DNA from: Variovorax sp. SG517
Lineage (GTDB): Bacteria; Pseudomonadota; Gammaproteobacteria; Burkholderiales; Burkholderiaceae_C
Direction: 5' to 3'
NCBI RefSeq assembly: GCF_013376045.1
Contig: NZ_JABMJG010000007.1
Coordinates: 338,433-402,432, forward strand
Length of the DNA stretch: 64,000 bases
Under the pieces are notes generated by a model. The model was not told the DNA's origin. It saw nothing but the letters and a program-made list of their open reading frames with translations, and did not search any database. Below, piece after piece: positions 57,107-64,000 of this stretch; positions within the stretch are counted from its first letter, which is position 1; every line of letters begins with the position of its first letter. Both the position numbers and the translations under genes were made by a program.

Positions 57107-58000
57107 ATGCGAGAACTGAGCCTCGATCATCTGCGCACCCTTGTCGCCATTGCCGACCTTGGCTCCCTGGCCAACGCCGCGCGCGCCCTTCACCTGGCGG
57201 CCCCCACGGTCACCGTCCAGATCGCTGAACTGGAGTCGCGCCTGGGCGGCCAGTTGCTCGTTCGTGGACGGGGGCCCGCGCAGGCAACCGCCCTGGGAGA
57301 ACGGTTCATTGCGCGTGCCCGCAGGCTGCTCGCCGACGCGGACGAAGCAGTGGAGGACGTCAAACGCCAACTCGCGGGCCAAACGGGCCGCGTGCGGGTG
57401 GGTGCCTCGACAGGTGCCATTGCGCACCTGCTGCCGCCCGCGCTTGGACGCCTCGCCCGCAACCATCCCGGCATCGACGTGAACGTGCAGGTGCTGACCT
57501 CCAATGAAAGCATGACCCGGCTCGCCGCAGGCAGCCTGGACCTGGCGGTCGTGGCGCTGCCGCAGGCGCCCGTGCGGGGCGTCCATGTCACGCCCCTGCG
57601 GCGCGAGGCGGTGGTTGCCTTCCTGCCGGCGGAGTGGAAGGCACCGAGGCGGCTGACTCCACAGTGGCTGGCCCAGCAGCCGTTGATCATGAACGACTCC
57701 TCCACGCGTCTCTACAGGCTTACCGCGGAGTGGTTCTCCGCGGCCGGCGTCCATTGCCGGCCACGCATCGAGCTCAACTACAACGACGCGATCAGGACAC
57801 TGGTCGCCGCGGGCTATGGAGCGGCGCTGCTGCCGGAGGAATCGCACGAGAGCGCGCGCGACCCTCGCATCACCGTGCGTCCGCTCAGCCCGGCTCTTTG
57901 GCGGCAACTCGGCCTCGCGGTCAGCGACCGGGGGGCCAGCGGACCGACGCGTTTCGTCATGAACGCCTTGCTGCCTGAAAAGAGCTCCGCTGGCGGCTGA
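57107..58000 (+). CDS. LysR-family transcriptional regulator
   Basis: A 297-residue LysR regulator. The HTH is residues about 4-60 (LSLDHLRTLVAIADLGSLAN, then ARALHLAAPTVTVQIAELES). The effector domain begins near residue 92 (GRVRVGASTGAIAHLL). It is divergent from argC and likely regulates it, with arginine or an acetylated intermediate as a possible effector (inferred). The protein ends normally (FVMNALLPEKSSAGG). Confidence 0.88.
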   Translation: MRELSLDHLRTLVAIADLGSLANAARALHLAAPTVTVQIAELESRLGGQLLVRGRGPAQATALGERFIARARRLLADADEAVEDVKRQLAGQTGRVRVGASTGAIAHLLPPALGRLARNHPGIDVNVQVLTSNESMTRLAAGSLDLAVVALPQAPVRGVHVTPLRREAVVAFLPAEWKAPRRLTPQWLAQQPLIMNDSSTRLYRLTAEWFSAAGVHCRPRIELNYNDAIRTLVAAGYGAALLPEESHESARDPRITVRPLSPALWRQLGLAVSDRGASGPTRFVMNALLPEKSSAGG

Positions 58001-58122
58001 GTCGGATGCCCGATGTGCCGGCCCGCCGCGGCACAACCCGCCCCGGGCCGCCCGTTCATGGATTTCCGGCAAAGGCTGCCCGGGTTTTTCGGGACGAGCT
58101 GGATGCCCTCTCGCCTTCGTCC

Positions 58123-59424
58123 TTACTCTTCGCTCGTCCACTCCACGCGCACACCCAGGCTGCGCAGGTTCTCAACGAAGCGCGGATGCGCGCGGCGGAT
58201 CGGCGCCGCGTTGCGGATCTCCGAGCGGCCCTCGATGCTCGCCGCCACCATGAAGAGCGCTATCGCCACGCGGATGATGTAGGGGCTCTCGACCACCGCG
58301 GGCGTCAACGGATTGCCGCCGAAGGTGATGAGCCGGTGCGGGTCGGACGAGAACACGTGCGCGCCGAACTTCGAGAGCTCGCCCGTCCAGCCCAGCGCGC
58401 CGTCGTACACCTTGTTCCAGAACATCGCGTTGCCCTCGGCGCGCACGCCCAGCGCAATGAAGATCGGCAGCAGGTCCACCGGAAAGTAGGGCCACGGCGC
58501 CGCCTCCACCTTGGTGAGCACATTGCTCGTGAAAGGCGTCTGCACCTTCAGCGGACCGCTGCGCACGGCGCGCGACCAGCCGTCCTCGTGCACGATCTGC
58601 ACGCCGAACTTCGCGAAGGTGCGGTCCAGCAGCGGAAAGTTTTCCGGCGCGCTGTTGCGCACGACCACGTCGCCGCCCGTGATGGCGCCCAGCGCCAGGA
58701 AGGTGGTGATCTCGTGGAAGTCCTCGTCGAAACGGAACTCGCCGCCCTTGAGCGTGCCGCCGCCGTGCACCGTGAGCCGCGAGGTGCCGATGCCCTCGAT
58801 GCGCACGCCGATCATGGCCATGAAGCGGCAGAACTCCTGCACGTGCGGCTCCGAGGCCGCATTGGTCAGCGTCGAGGTGCCGTCGGTGGCCGCAGCGCAC
58901 AGCACGAAGTTCTCGGTGGTCGTGACCGAGGCGTAGTCCAGCCAGTGGTCGGTGGGCGTGAGCCTGCTCTTGCTGCGAACCAGCAGCGAGCCCTCGGTGC
59001 GCTCCACCTCGCCGCCGAAGCGCTGGAACACCTCCACGTGCGGATCGATCTCGCGCACGCCCAGCGTGCAGCCCTTGACGTTGTCCTCCAGCCGCGCCAC
59101 GCCGAAGCGCGCCAACAGCGGCGGCACCAGCATGATCGACGAGCGCATCTCCTCCGGCAGCCGGTGGCGCGAAGCGTCGAAGGCCGTCTCGCGGTGGTGC
59201 AGCTCGAGCGTGCCCGTCTCGTGGTCCATGCGCACGTCGCTGCCCAGGGTGCGGAAGATGTCGAGGATCTTGCGCACGTCGGTGATGTCGGGCACGCCAT
59301 GCAGGCGCAGCGGCTCCCAGGTGAGCAAGGTGGCGCAGAGCACCGGCAGCACGGCGTTCTTGTTGGCGGAGGGGGTGACGCGGCCACGCAGCGGCGTACC
59401 GCCGTGCACGATGAGGTTGGACAT
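58123..59424 (-). CDS. murA: divergent UDP-GlcNAc 1-carboxyvinyltransferase (MurA family)
   Basis: A 433-residue enolpyruvyl transferase of the MurA family, joining phosphoenolpyruvate to UDP-GlcNAc. Lys22-Asn23 (PSANKNAVLPVL) match the E. coli pair exactly. The catalytic Cys is Cys119 in VKGCTLGVREIDPHV, and FPVDLLPIF keeps the catalytic Asp. Where E. coli has the DLRAS block, this protein reads SPYIIRVA, and DRGYE is RRAHP, so it is a distant paralogue. Start ATG 59424 (MSNLIVHGGTPLRG) fits the family; the frame is open further upstream. It stands apart from any peptidoglycan or his cluster, so a canonical murA probably lies elsewhere. Confidence 0.85.
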   Translation of the reverse strand: MSNLIVHGGTPLRGRVTPSANKNAVLPVLCATLLTWEPLRLHGVPDITDVRKILDIFRTLGSDVRMDHETGTLELHHRETAFDASRHRLPEEMRSSIMLVPPLLARFGVARLEDNVKGCTLGVREIDPHVEVFQRFGGEVERTEGSLLVRSKSRLTPTDHWLDYASVTTTENFVLCAAATDGTSTLTNAASEPHVQEFCRFMAMIGVRIEGIGTSRLTVHGGGTLKGGEFRFDEDFHEITTFLALGAITGGDVVVRNSAPENFPLLDRTFAKFGVQIVHEDGWSRAVRSGPLKVQTPFTSNVLTKVEAAPWPYFPVDLLPIFIALGVRAEGNAMFWNKVYDGALGWTGELSKFGAHVFSSDPHRLITFGGNPLTPAVVESPYIIRVAIALFMVAASIEGRSEIRNAAPIRRAHPRFVENLRSLGVRVEWTSEE

Positions 59425-59720
59425 GGAGGAAGGCGAGAGGAAACGGGGGCGCGGGAGCGGTGGAGAAAAGGTCCGGAAACAGTCCGAAACCGGAAGCGAC
59501 GACTTTACCGTCTGGAAGCGGCACGAAAGGCGCCGAAGTTGTAAGAACTTCAAAGCAGAAGCCGCTGAAATAACAATTCTTTCGCGTTACATGCGGATGA
59601 TTTACGGGCCGACTCGCGACGAACTTGTTACTCCCCCGTCCTGCCGCTGCCCGAATAGATTGGTTGCCTCCGCCAGCCACCCAGCCCCGCTGGCAAGCCA
59701 ACCTCGAAAGGACAAGACAA
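59425..59720. other. intergenic region between murA paralogue and GFA gene
   Basis: No gene is apparent in these 296 bases. An inverted repeat GAAGTT-GTAAG-AACTTC (59535-59551) and an AT-richer run (59570-59640) mark it as the divergent promoter region. No good -35/-10 pair was identified. Confidence 0.4.
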
Positions 59721-60134
59721 ATGAGCCACGCTTACACCGGCGGCTGCGCCTGCGGCGCCATCCGCTACGAAATTCCGGCCGAGCCGATCTTCCAGAACCA
59801 TTGCCAGTGCCTGGACTGCCAGCACAAGAGCGGCACCGGCCACGGCTCGTACCTCAGCTTCCCGCGCGGCGGCACGAAGCAGACCGGCCAGGCCACGCTG
59901 TGGGACATGGTCGGCGACAGCGGCAACGTCAAGACCCGCGCCTTCTGCCCCACCTGCGGCTCGCCCGTGTACATGACCTATGCGGCAATGCCCGACGTCA
60001 TCACCGTGCATGCGGCGAGCCTCGATGACCCCAGCCGGTTCAAGCCGCAGGCGGTCACGTATGGCGTGCGCGGGCATGCGTGGGATTTTCTGGATCCGGA
60101 GCTGGTCAAGTTCGACAAGATGCCCACAGCCTGA
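59721..60134 (+). CDS. GFA-family (Mss4-like) zinc protein
   Basis: A 137-residue protein of the glutathione-dependent formaldehyde-activating (GFA) fold. The zinc/cysteine pattern is complete: GGCACGAIRYEIP, NHCQCLDCQHKSG and FCPTCGSPVYM. It probably binds zinc and glutathione adducts; true formaldehyde activation is proven only for a few members. The ATG follows AAAGGACAAGACAA. It is probably monocistronic. Confidence 0.86.
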   Translation: MSHAYTGGCACGAIRYEIPAEPIFQNHCQCLDCQHKSGTGHGSYLSFPRGGTKQTGQATLWDMVGDSGNVKTRAFCPTCGSPVYMTYAAMPDVITVHAASLDDPSRFKPQAVTYGVRGHAWDFLDPELVKFDKMPTA

Positions 60135-60238
60135 GGCGAGGGACAAGGAAGGCGCGATCCGCTTGCACTCGGGCTGCGCCAGCTCCATGACTTTGTGCAC
60201 TTATCGCGGCGCGAAGGCCACTTCGACAATGCGTCGCC

Positions 60239-60895
60239 ATGTCGTCGAACCCGCCTTCGCCATCGTCCGTCTACCCACGCATCAGGACCGCTGATTTCCT
60301 CCAGTCGGTCCAGCCCAGGCTCGACGAGATCGAGGCATTGGGCGGCGATCGCGAGGCGCAGACGCCCGTGGCCTATCCCTTCGCCGGCGACAGCGGCCTG
60401 CTGGTGACCTATGCGTTCGACACGCCGACCCAGTTCATCACCTTGACGAACGAAGGCATGGCGAGTCTGGGGCTGACCCCGGAGGAGCTGCATGTCCGGG
60501 CGGTCGACAACATGCTCGCGAAAGTGCTGCCCCAGCTCGGCACGCAGGACCTGGTGCTCTACAAGGCCCTGGTGTCCGGCGGCGACTTCGAGGTCTGCAT
60601 GCTGCTTGTGCCGGGCCTTTGGCAGGAGTTGACCAACGACTTCCAGGGTGAACTGCTCACGGTGGTCCCGAGCCGCAACGTCATCTACTTCATGGACAGC
60701 AAGGCCAGCTTCGAGGCTTCGGGCGAGACGATCGGCCCCGGGCAGATCCTGGGGCTGATGTGCGCTGCGGCCGGAAAGATCAGGGCCGAAGCCGGCCCGC
60801 ACGGCTTGTCTGAGAAGGTGCTGGCCCTCACCCCGGACGGCTGGCATGTGCGCGGCAGCTTCGCGGATCCTGCTTCATCGCTGAGCAACGACTGA
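60239..60895 (+). CDS. DUF1444-like protein
   Basis: A 218-residue soluble protein similar in pattern to the DUF1444 (YtpQ) family: PFAGDSGLLVTYAFDTPTQF, LGLTPEELHVRAVDNMLAKV, SGGDFEVCMLLVPGLWQELT and LLTVVPSRNVIYFMDSKA. No signal peptide or membrane segment. Function unknown. It is followed 77 bases later by a small lipoprotein gene. Confidence 0.7.
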   Translation: MSSNPPSPSSVYPRIRTADFLQSVQPRLDEIEALGGDREAQTPVAYPFAGDSGLLVTYAFDTPTQFITLTNEGMASLGLTPEELHVRAVDNMLAKVLPQLGTQDLVLYKALVSGGDFEVCMLLVPGLWQELTNDFQGELLTVVPSRNVIYFMDSKASFEASGETIGPGQILGLMCAAAGKIRAEAGPHGLSEKVLALTPDGWHVRGSFADPASSLSND

Positions 60896-60972
60896 GACAT
60901 GCGGAAGAAGACGGAGCCCCCATGCGCCTGATCCAGCACAAGAACCATTCCCGACCGGAGGAACTCATCGCT

Positions 60973-61350
60973 ATGCATCCGGACAGGGCGCCGTCGAGGC
61001 GCGCATGCCTGGGCGCACTGTCGCTGACGATGCTGCTTGCAGGTATCGCCGGGTGTGCATCTTCAAGAGGTACCTCGAACGACGATGCATCCGTGGCGAA
61101 TCGTCCCCGGCGCGACGAGTGGAACGAGAGGGAGGAGCGCGAAAAGTGGCAGGAGGAAAAGCGCAGGGACGACGAATACAAGAGCCGGCGCGAGAGCAGT
61201 CAGCGAGAGAAGGAGCAGCAGATGCAAGCGTTCAAGGAGCAGATGAAAAAAGACGCGAAGGAGCAGCGGCGCATCGAAGCCGACCCTAGGGAGAGGGCCG
61301 CCAGGGATCTGAAGAACGAATTCCAGCGCAAGTACGGCCCTCTGCGCTGA
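60973..61350 (+). CDS. small lipoprotein with charged coiled-coil tail
   Basis: A 125-residue putative lipoprotein. The signal peptide ends in the lipobox IAGC (Cys at residue 28 of MHPDRAPSRRACLGALSLTM...). The mature part is almost entirely charged (RDEWNEREEREKWQEEKRRD, then SSQREKEQQMQAFKEQMKKD) and would form a long helix. The ATG at 60973 has GGAGGAACTCATCGCT; ATG 60922 would add 17 residues. No family recognised. Confidence 0.6.
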   Translation: MHPDRAPSRRACLGALSLTMLLAGIAGCASSRGTSNDDASVANRPRRDEWNEREEREKWQEEKRRDDEYKSRRESSQREKEQQMQAFKEQMKKDAKEQRRIEADPRERAARDLKNEFQRKYGPLR

Positions 61351-61403
61351 GGCCGCCCGCTGTCTGCTTCCAAGGCATCGAGCCGGGGCGAGTCCGACTC
61401 TCG

Positions 61404-62549
61404 TCAGCCTGCCTCGCTCGCCTCTTCCTTCGCGGGCCACAGCTGGATTTCCGAGGCCTCCACAAAACCGTAGCCCTTGCGGACGGCCAGAAGCGCAGGT
61501 TCGAGAATCATCTGGTAGTCGGACGCGAATGCCTCGATGTCGTCGCCGCCGGGGTCTTCGTCCCAGGCGAAGATGAGCGCGCGGCGGTGCTTCTGCAGCA
61601 GCTCGACCAGCAGCCCTGTCTTCTCGGGCGGCACGTAGCCGCCGAGCGAGTAGTTGAAATGGATGGTGGTCCGCATCTTCTCCTGAAGCATCGGGAAGTC
61701 ACGGAGCAGATCGGCGAACAGTGCGGCGGGCGTCTCGAAGACGTGCGATACGTCCACGCCGATGCGTTCGAACAATGCGGTCGGCCAGACCCGCCCCCGG
61801 CTCTGCCAGCTCGGCAGCACCTGCGCCGCGAGGTTGACGATCTCGTAGGAGATCGAGCCCACGAGTTCGCTCGCCGGTTCGGGCCACATGAAGCCTTCGG
61901 CCTCGATCTCGGTCGTGGTGTCTTCCCGGCATTCCCAGATGTGCCGCCACTGCTCGAGGCGGCGGCGCATCCGGTCCCGCAAGGCATCGGGAGTCATCGC
62001 CTCGTCCGGGGCGCCCTCTTCGGGCGGCAGGTGCGCGGCCAGCGGATAGAAGCCATCGAGCACGGCGAGAGCCTCGGGTCTGGCATCGGGCCGGACGAGA
62101 TGGCGCCGCGCGTCGAGCTTCGCGAGCATGCGCAACGCCACCGCATCGACGGCCGACTTGCCGGCGGCGATGTCGCAAGCTTCGTAGGCCGCCAGCTCGC
62201 GCAGGGCCTCCTCGGCGTCGTCGGCTTCGATGTAATAGGGACGCCCCCAATGCGCCTGGTACGCGTCGAAGCCGGGAATGCCGGTGCCGCCGAGCGGCTG
62301 TGAGAACGACGCCCCGGGCGGCACGCCGGCGCGCTCGCGCACTGCCTTCTCCTGGCCGGCGTAGATGGCGCGCTGCAGGTTCACGAGGCGCTTGCACCAG
62401 GCGCCTGCATGGTGGGCCACGAGTTGCCGGCGGGCTGCGTCGCGCACGACGTCATCCAGCCCATCCGTGGTGGCTCCGCGCACGTACGGAACAAGGCGCT
62501 CCCGGATGAGGCGCACATCCACGGCAAGGTTGCTGACGTCATAACCCAT
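61404..62549 (-). CDS. large protein of unknown function
   Basis: A 381-residue soluble protein without signal peptide (MGYDVSNLAVDVRLIRERLV). It is mainly helical and rich in charged and aromatic residues, with YYIEADDAEEALRELAAYEA and HFNYSLGGYVPPEKTGLLVE among its more distinctive stretches, and ends WPAKEEASEAG. I do not recognise it. The start at ATG 62549 follows GGAAGAAGC. Nothing nearby points to a role. Confidence 0.65.
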   Translation of the reverse strand: MGYDVSNLAVDVRLIRERLVPYVRGATTDGLDDVVRDAARRQLVAHHAGAWCKRLVNLQRAIYAGQEKAVRERAGVPPGASFSQPLGGTGIPGFDAYQAHWGRPYYIEADDAEEALRELAAYEACDIAAGKSAVDAVALRMLAKLDARRHLVRPDARPEALAVLDGFYPLAAHLPPEEGAPDEAMTPDALRDRMRRRLEQWRHIWECREDTTTEIEAEGFMWPEPASELVGSISYEIVNLAAQVLPSWQSRGRVWPTALFERIGVDVSHVFETPAALFADLLRDFPMLQEKMRTTIHFNYSLGGYVPPEKTGLLVELLQKHRRALIFAWDEDPGGDDIEAFASDYQMILEPALLAVRKGYGFVEASEIQLWPAKEEASEAG

Positions 62550-62793
62550 TGCTTCTTCCCTTTCGTTGTCGAGCTTCGCGTCCGCGGATGGCATCCGCGG
62601 CACCGGCGCGCGATTCTGGAAGAAAAGGCACTCCCTGCCATCTGACGAAAGTCATTCATCTCATCCGGCTGCCGCGGATGATCGTCTTGTCGGATCAACA
62701 GAAAGTTGCAATAAGAAATGGAGTTGCGCGAATACCGGGGACAGTTCAGCATCCCCGGCACTCCCACCCCAACAACCAGACACGGAGACCCGA
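62550..62793. other. intergenic region with two hairpins
   Basis: No gene is convincing in these 244 bases. CCGCGGAT-GGC-ATCCGCGG (62582-62600) is a perfect 8-bp stem. CCGGGGA and TCCCCGG around 62738-62761 form a second dyad. The region probably holds two divergent promoters. Confidence 0.4.
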
Positions 62794-63372
62794 ATGAGAA
62801 AGCTCAAGATCATGGAGCACATATCGCTGGACGGCGTGATCCAGCCGTCCGGCGAAGACGGCTTTCCCTACGCCGACTGGACCGCGCCCTATCGGACCCC
62901 GGCCGGGCGGGACGAAGTCCTTGCCGCGCACGGCGCGCGCTTCGACCTGCTGCTGGGCCGGCGCACCTACGACATGTGGTCGGACTACTGGCCGAAGGCG
63001 CCTGGCGGTCCGATGGCCGATGGCCTCAATGCGGCAACCAAGCATGTCGTCACCCATCGTCCGGAAAGCCTCGCGTGGGGGCCGTCCGTGGCCGTCGGGC
63101 CCGACCTAGTCGAAGGCGTGCGGCGCATCAAGTCGCAGGCCGGATCGGACCTCGTTCTCTGGGGCAGTTCCACGCTGACCTCGACGCTGCTCGAACACGG
63201 GCTCGCGGACGAAGTCGTGCTGATCGTCTATCCGGTTCTCGTGGGTACGGGCAAGCGCTTCTTCGCCGAGGGAACGCCGGGACGCGCCTTCGAATTCGTC
63301 GGCACGAAGACGACGCCGTCCGGGCTGCTGATCAATACCTACAGCTTCGCCGGCCCGTTGAAGGCGGGCTAG
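62794..63372 (+). CDS. dihydrofolate-reductase-like (RibD C-terminal fold) protein
   Basis: A 192-residue protein of the DHFR/RibD-C family (YyaP/YwjB-like). The NADPH-binding pattern is visible in FDLLLGRRTYDMWSDYWPKA and LVLWGSSTLTSTLLEHGLAD, then VVLIVYPVLVGTGKRFFAEG. It is not the folate-pathway DHFR itself; reductase substrate unknown. The ATG has CACGGAGACCCGA. A fragment of the same sequence type occurs at 56.0 kb. Confidence 0.85.
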   Translation: MRKLKIMEHISLDGVIQPSGEDGFPYADWTAPYRTPAGRDEVLAAHGARFDLLLGRRTYDMWSDYWPKAPGGPMADGLNAATKHVVTHRPESLAWGPSVAVGPDLVEGVRRIKSQAGSDLVLWGSSTLTSTLLEHGLADEVVLIVYPVLVGTGKRFFAEGTPGRAFEFVGTKTTPSGLLINTYSFAGPLKAG

Positions 63373-63722
63373 CCCGCCAGTGCCTCGCACTGGACTTCGA
63401 TCCGGGCGTGAAGCAGGCCGAGCGTCGCGGACAGCAGCCGCTGCAGCGAATCGCGCTGGCTCGCTTCGAAGAGCGGGGCGGGGTCTGCATCGGACGCGGC
63501 GGCGTCGCGCCGGTCTTCGTCCCAGCCGAGCAGCTGGACCAGCGTTTGCGCGCCTTGCACGATGTCGCGGGCGTCGTTCAGGAATTCGGCCTGGCTCCGA
63601 CCGGAGGAATCGAGCCGGTCGCCCTGCACCCATTCGAAGGGCTTGAACTGGGCCGAGGGGCGATACGAAGCGCTGGCGGCACGGGTGCTCGTGCCGGCGT
63701 CATTTGAAGAAGCATTGGCCAT
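63369..63722 (-). CDS. small protein of unknown function
   Basis: A 117-residue protein (MANASSNDAGTSTRAASASY) with a disordered Ser/Ala/Thr-rich start and a helical second half (EFLNDARDIVQGAQTLVQLL, then DSLQRLLSATLGLLHARIEV). The helical part looks like a short four-helix or phasin-like segment, but no family is claimed. A GGGAGG ribosome site precedes the ATG. Its stop overlaps the end of the converging DHFR-like gene by 4 bases. Confidence 0.6.
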   Translation of the reverse strand: MANASSNDAGTSTRAASASYRPSAQFKPFEWVQGDRLDSSGRSQAEFLNDARDIVQGAQTLVQLLGWDEDRRDAAASDADPAPLFEASQRDSLQRLLSATLGLLHARIEVQCEALAG

Positions 63723-63905
63723 GTGTGGGCCTCCCAAGGATGTCGATTTGCAGAAACCGACGCTCTCGCTTCCAAACGAGGGCGGCAGCTCGAACGGGTT
63801 GGAAGACCGGGACATCCTTGCGGAAACCGGCAGGGCGCGAGCCCTCCCGTCCGAGCCGCCAAAAGTTGGCGCGCGAACGAAAAAGCCGCAGACCATGTGC
63901 GGTAG

Positions 63906-64000
63906 TGAACTGACCCCAAGAAGTTGGACAGTTAGAAGCTAATGGCACAAGGCCTGAGTTCGGTACTGTACTGGGCTCAGGCCTTTGAGTTTGAGCTTGA
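63906..64000. mobile_element. terminal end of an IS3-like insertion sequence (partial)
   Basis: The sequence from 63906 begins TGAACTGACCCCAAGAAGTT, the typical terminal inverted repeat of IS3-family elements (TG first, then a GACCCC and AAGTTGGACA core). The element runs off the window. Inside, AAGGCCTGAG and CTCAGGCCTT form a 10-bp hairpin across a 17-base loop. The composition is clearly more AT-rich than the host DNA. The transposase itself is not in the window. Confidence 0.55.

Noticed and set aside
59425..59553. N-terminal extension of the MurA paralogue
   Set aside because: The extra 43 residues are Ser/Pro/Arg-rich, without homology to MurA; the ATG at 59424 fits the fold.

Overview
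The window is high-GC, densely packed DNA with long false antisense reading frames. Its gene content points to a betaproteobacterium of the Burkholderiales, most like Variovorax or another Comamonadaceae. Pointers are a Bug/TctC-type tricarboxylate receptor, many LysR regulators paired with catabolic operons, ScoAB, a tandem glycine riboswitch before gcvTHP, and sigma-54-controlled aldehyde metabolism. No rRNA, tRNA, CRISPR array or prophage was seen. The genus is an inference from style, not from a marker gene.

Layout. 1-5.3 kb: valine-degradation operon (mmsA, acyl-CoA dehydrogenase, 3-hydroxyisobutyryl-CoA hydrolase, mmsB cut by the window edge) with a divergent LysR gene. 5.3-10.1 kb: aminotransferase, DUF4241/ankyrin protein, scoAB with a divergent PAS-LuxR regulator, and a 48-residue membrane peptide. 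10.1-14.7 kb: CoA-transferase / HMG-CoA-lyase-like / VOC / Bug receptor operon with a divergent LysR. 14.7-18.8 kb: DUF779 and aldehyde dehydrogenase facing an AcoR-like sigma-54 activator. 18.8-22.9 kb: methyltransferase, opgD, SDR, FKBP. 23.0-28.1 kb: ethanolamine permease, eutB, eutC and a PchP-like lipoprotein phosphatase. 28.2-34.1 kb: AhpD-like protein, then eptA, two PAP2 phosphatases and a divergent OmpR-type two-component system. 34.1-38.8 kb: secreted protein, thioesterase, DMT transporter, SDR, ETF-ubiquinone oxidoreductase. 38.8-44.8 kb: unknown protein, DenD-like dehydrogenase with a TRAP transporter, AraC regulator. 44.9-47.8 kb: MFS exporter and small proteins. 47.8-52.7 kb: glycine riboswitch and gcvTHP. 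52.7-59.4 kb: DUF3014, esterase, nitronate monooxygenase, argC with divergent LysR, and a divergent MurA paralogue. 59.7-64 kb: small, poorly characterised genes and the end of an IS3-like element.

How genes work together. The strongest system-level reading is an ethanolamine-to-acetate route. The permease, EutBC (ethanolamine to acetaldehyde plus ammonia) and the aldehyde dehydrogenase/DUF779 pair are each preceded by a good -24/-12 sigma-54 promoter. An AcoR-like activator sits between the two blocks, and a PchP-like lipoprotein phosphatase follows eutC and could supply ethanolamine or choline from phosphoesters. A second module is an envelope-remodelling set: eptA and two PAP2 enzymes beside an OmpR/HK pair, with a repeated TTCA-type motif in both promoter regions. 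A third is a short CoA-dependent acid-cleavage pathway at 10-14 kb. Everything was read by eye; no searches were run, so family assignments rest on recognised motifs.
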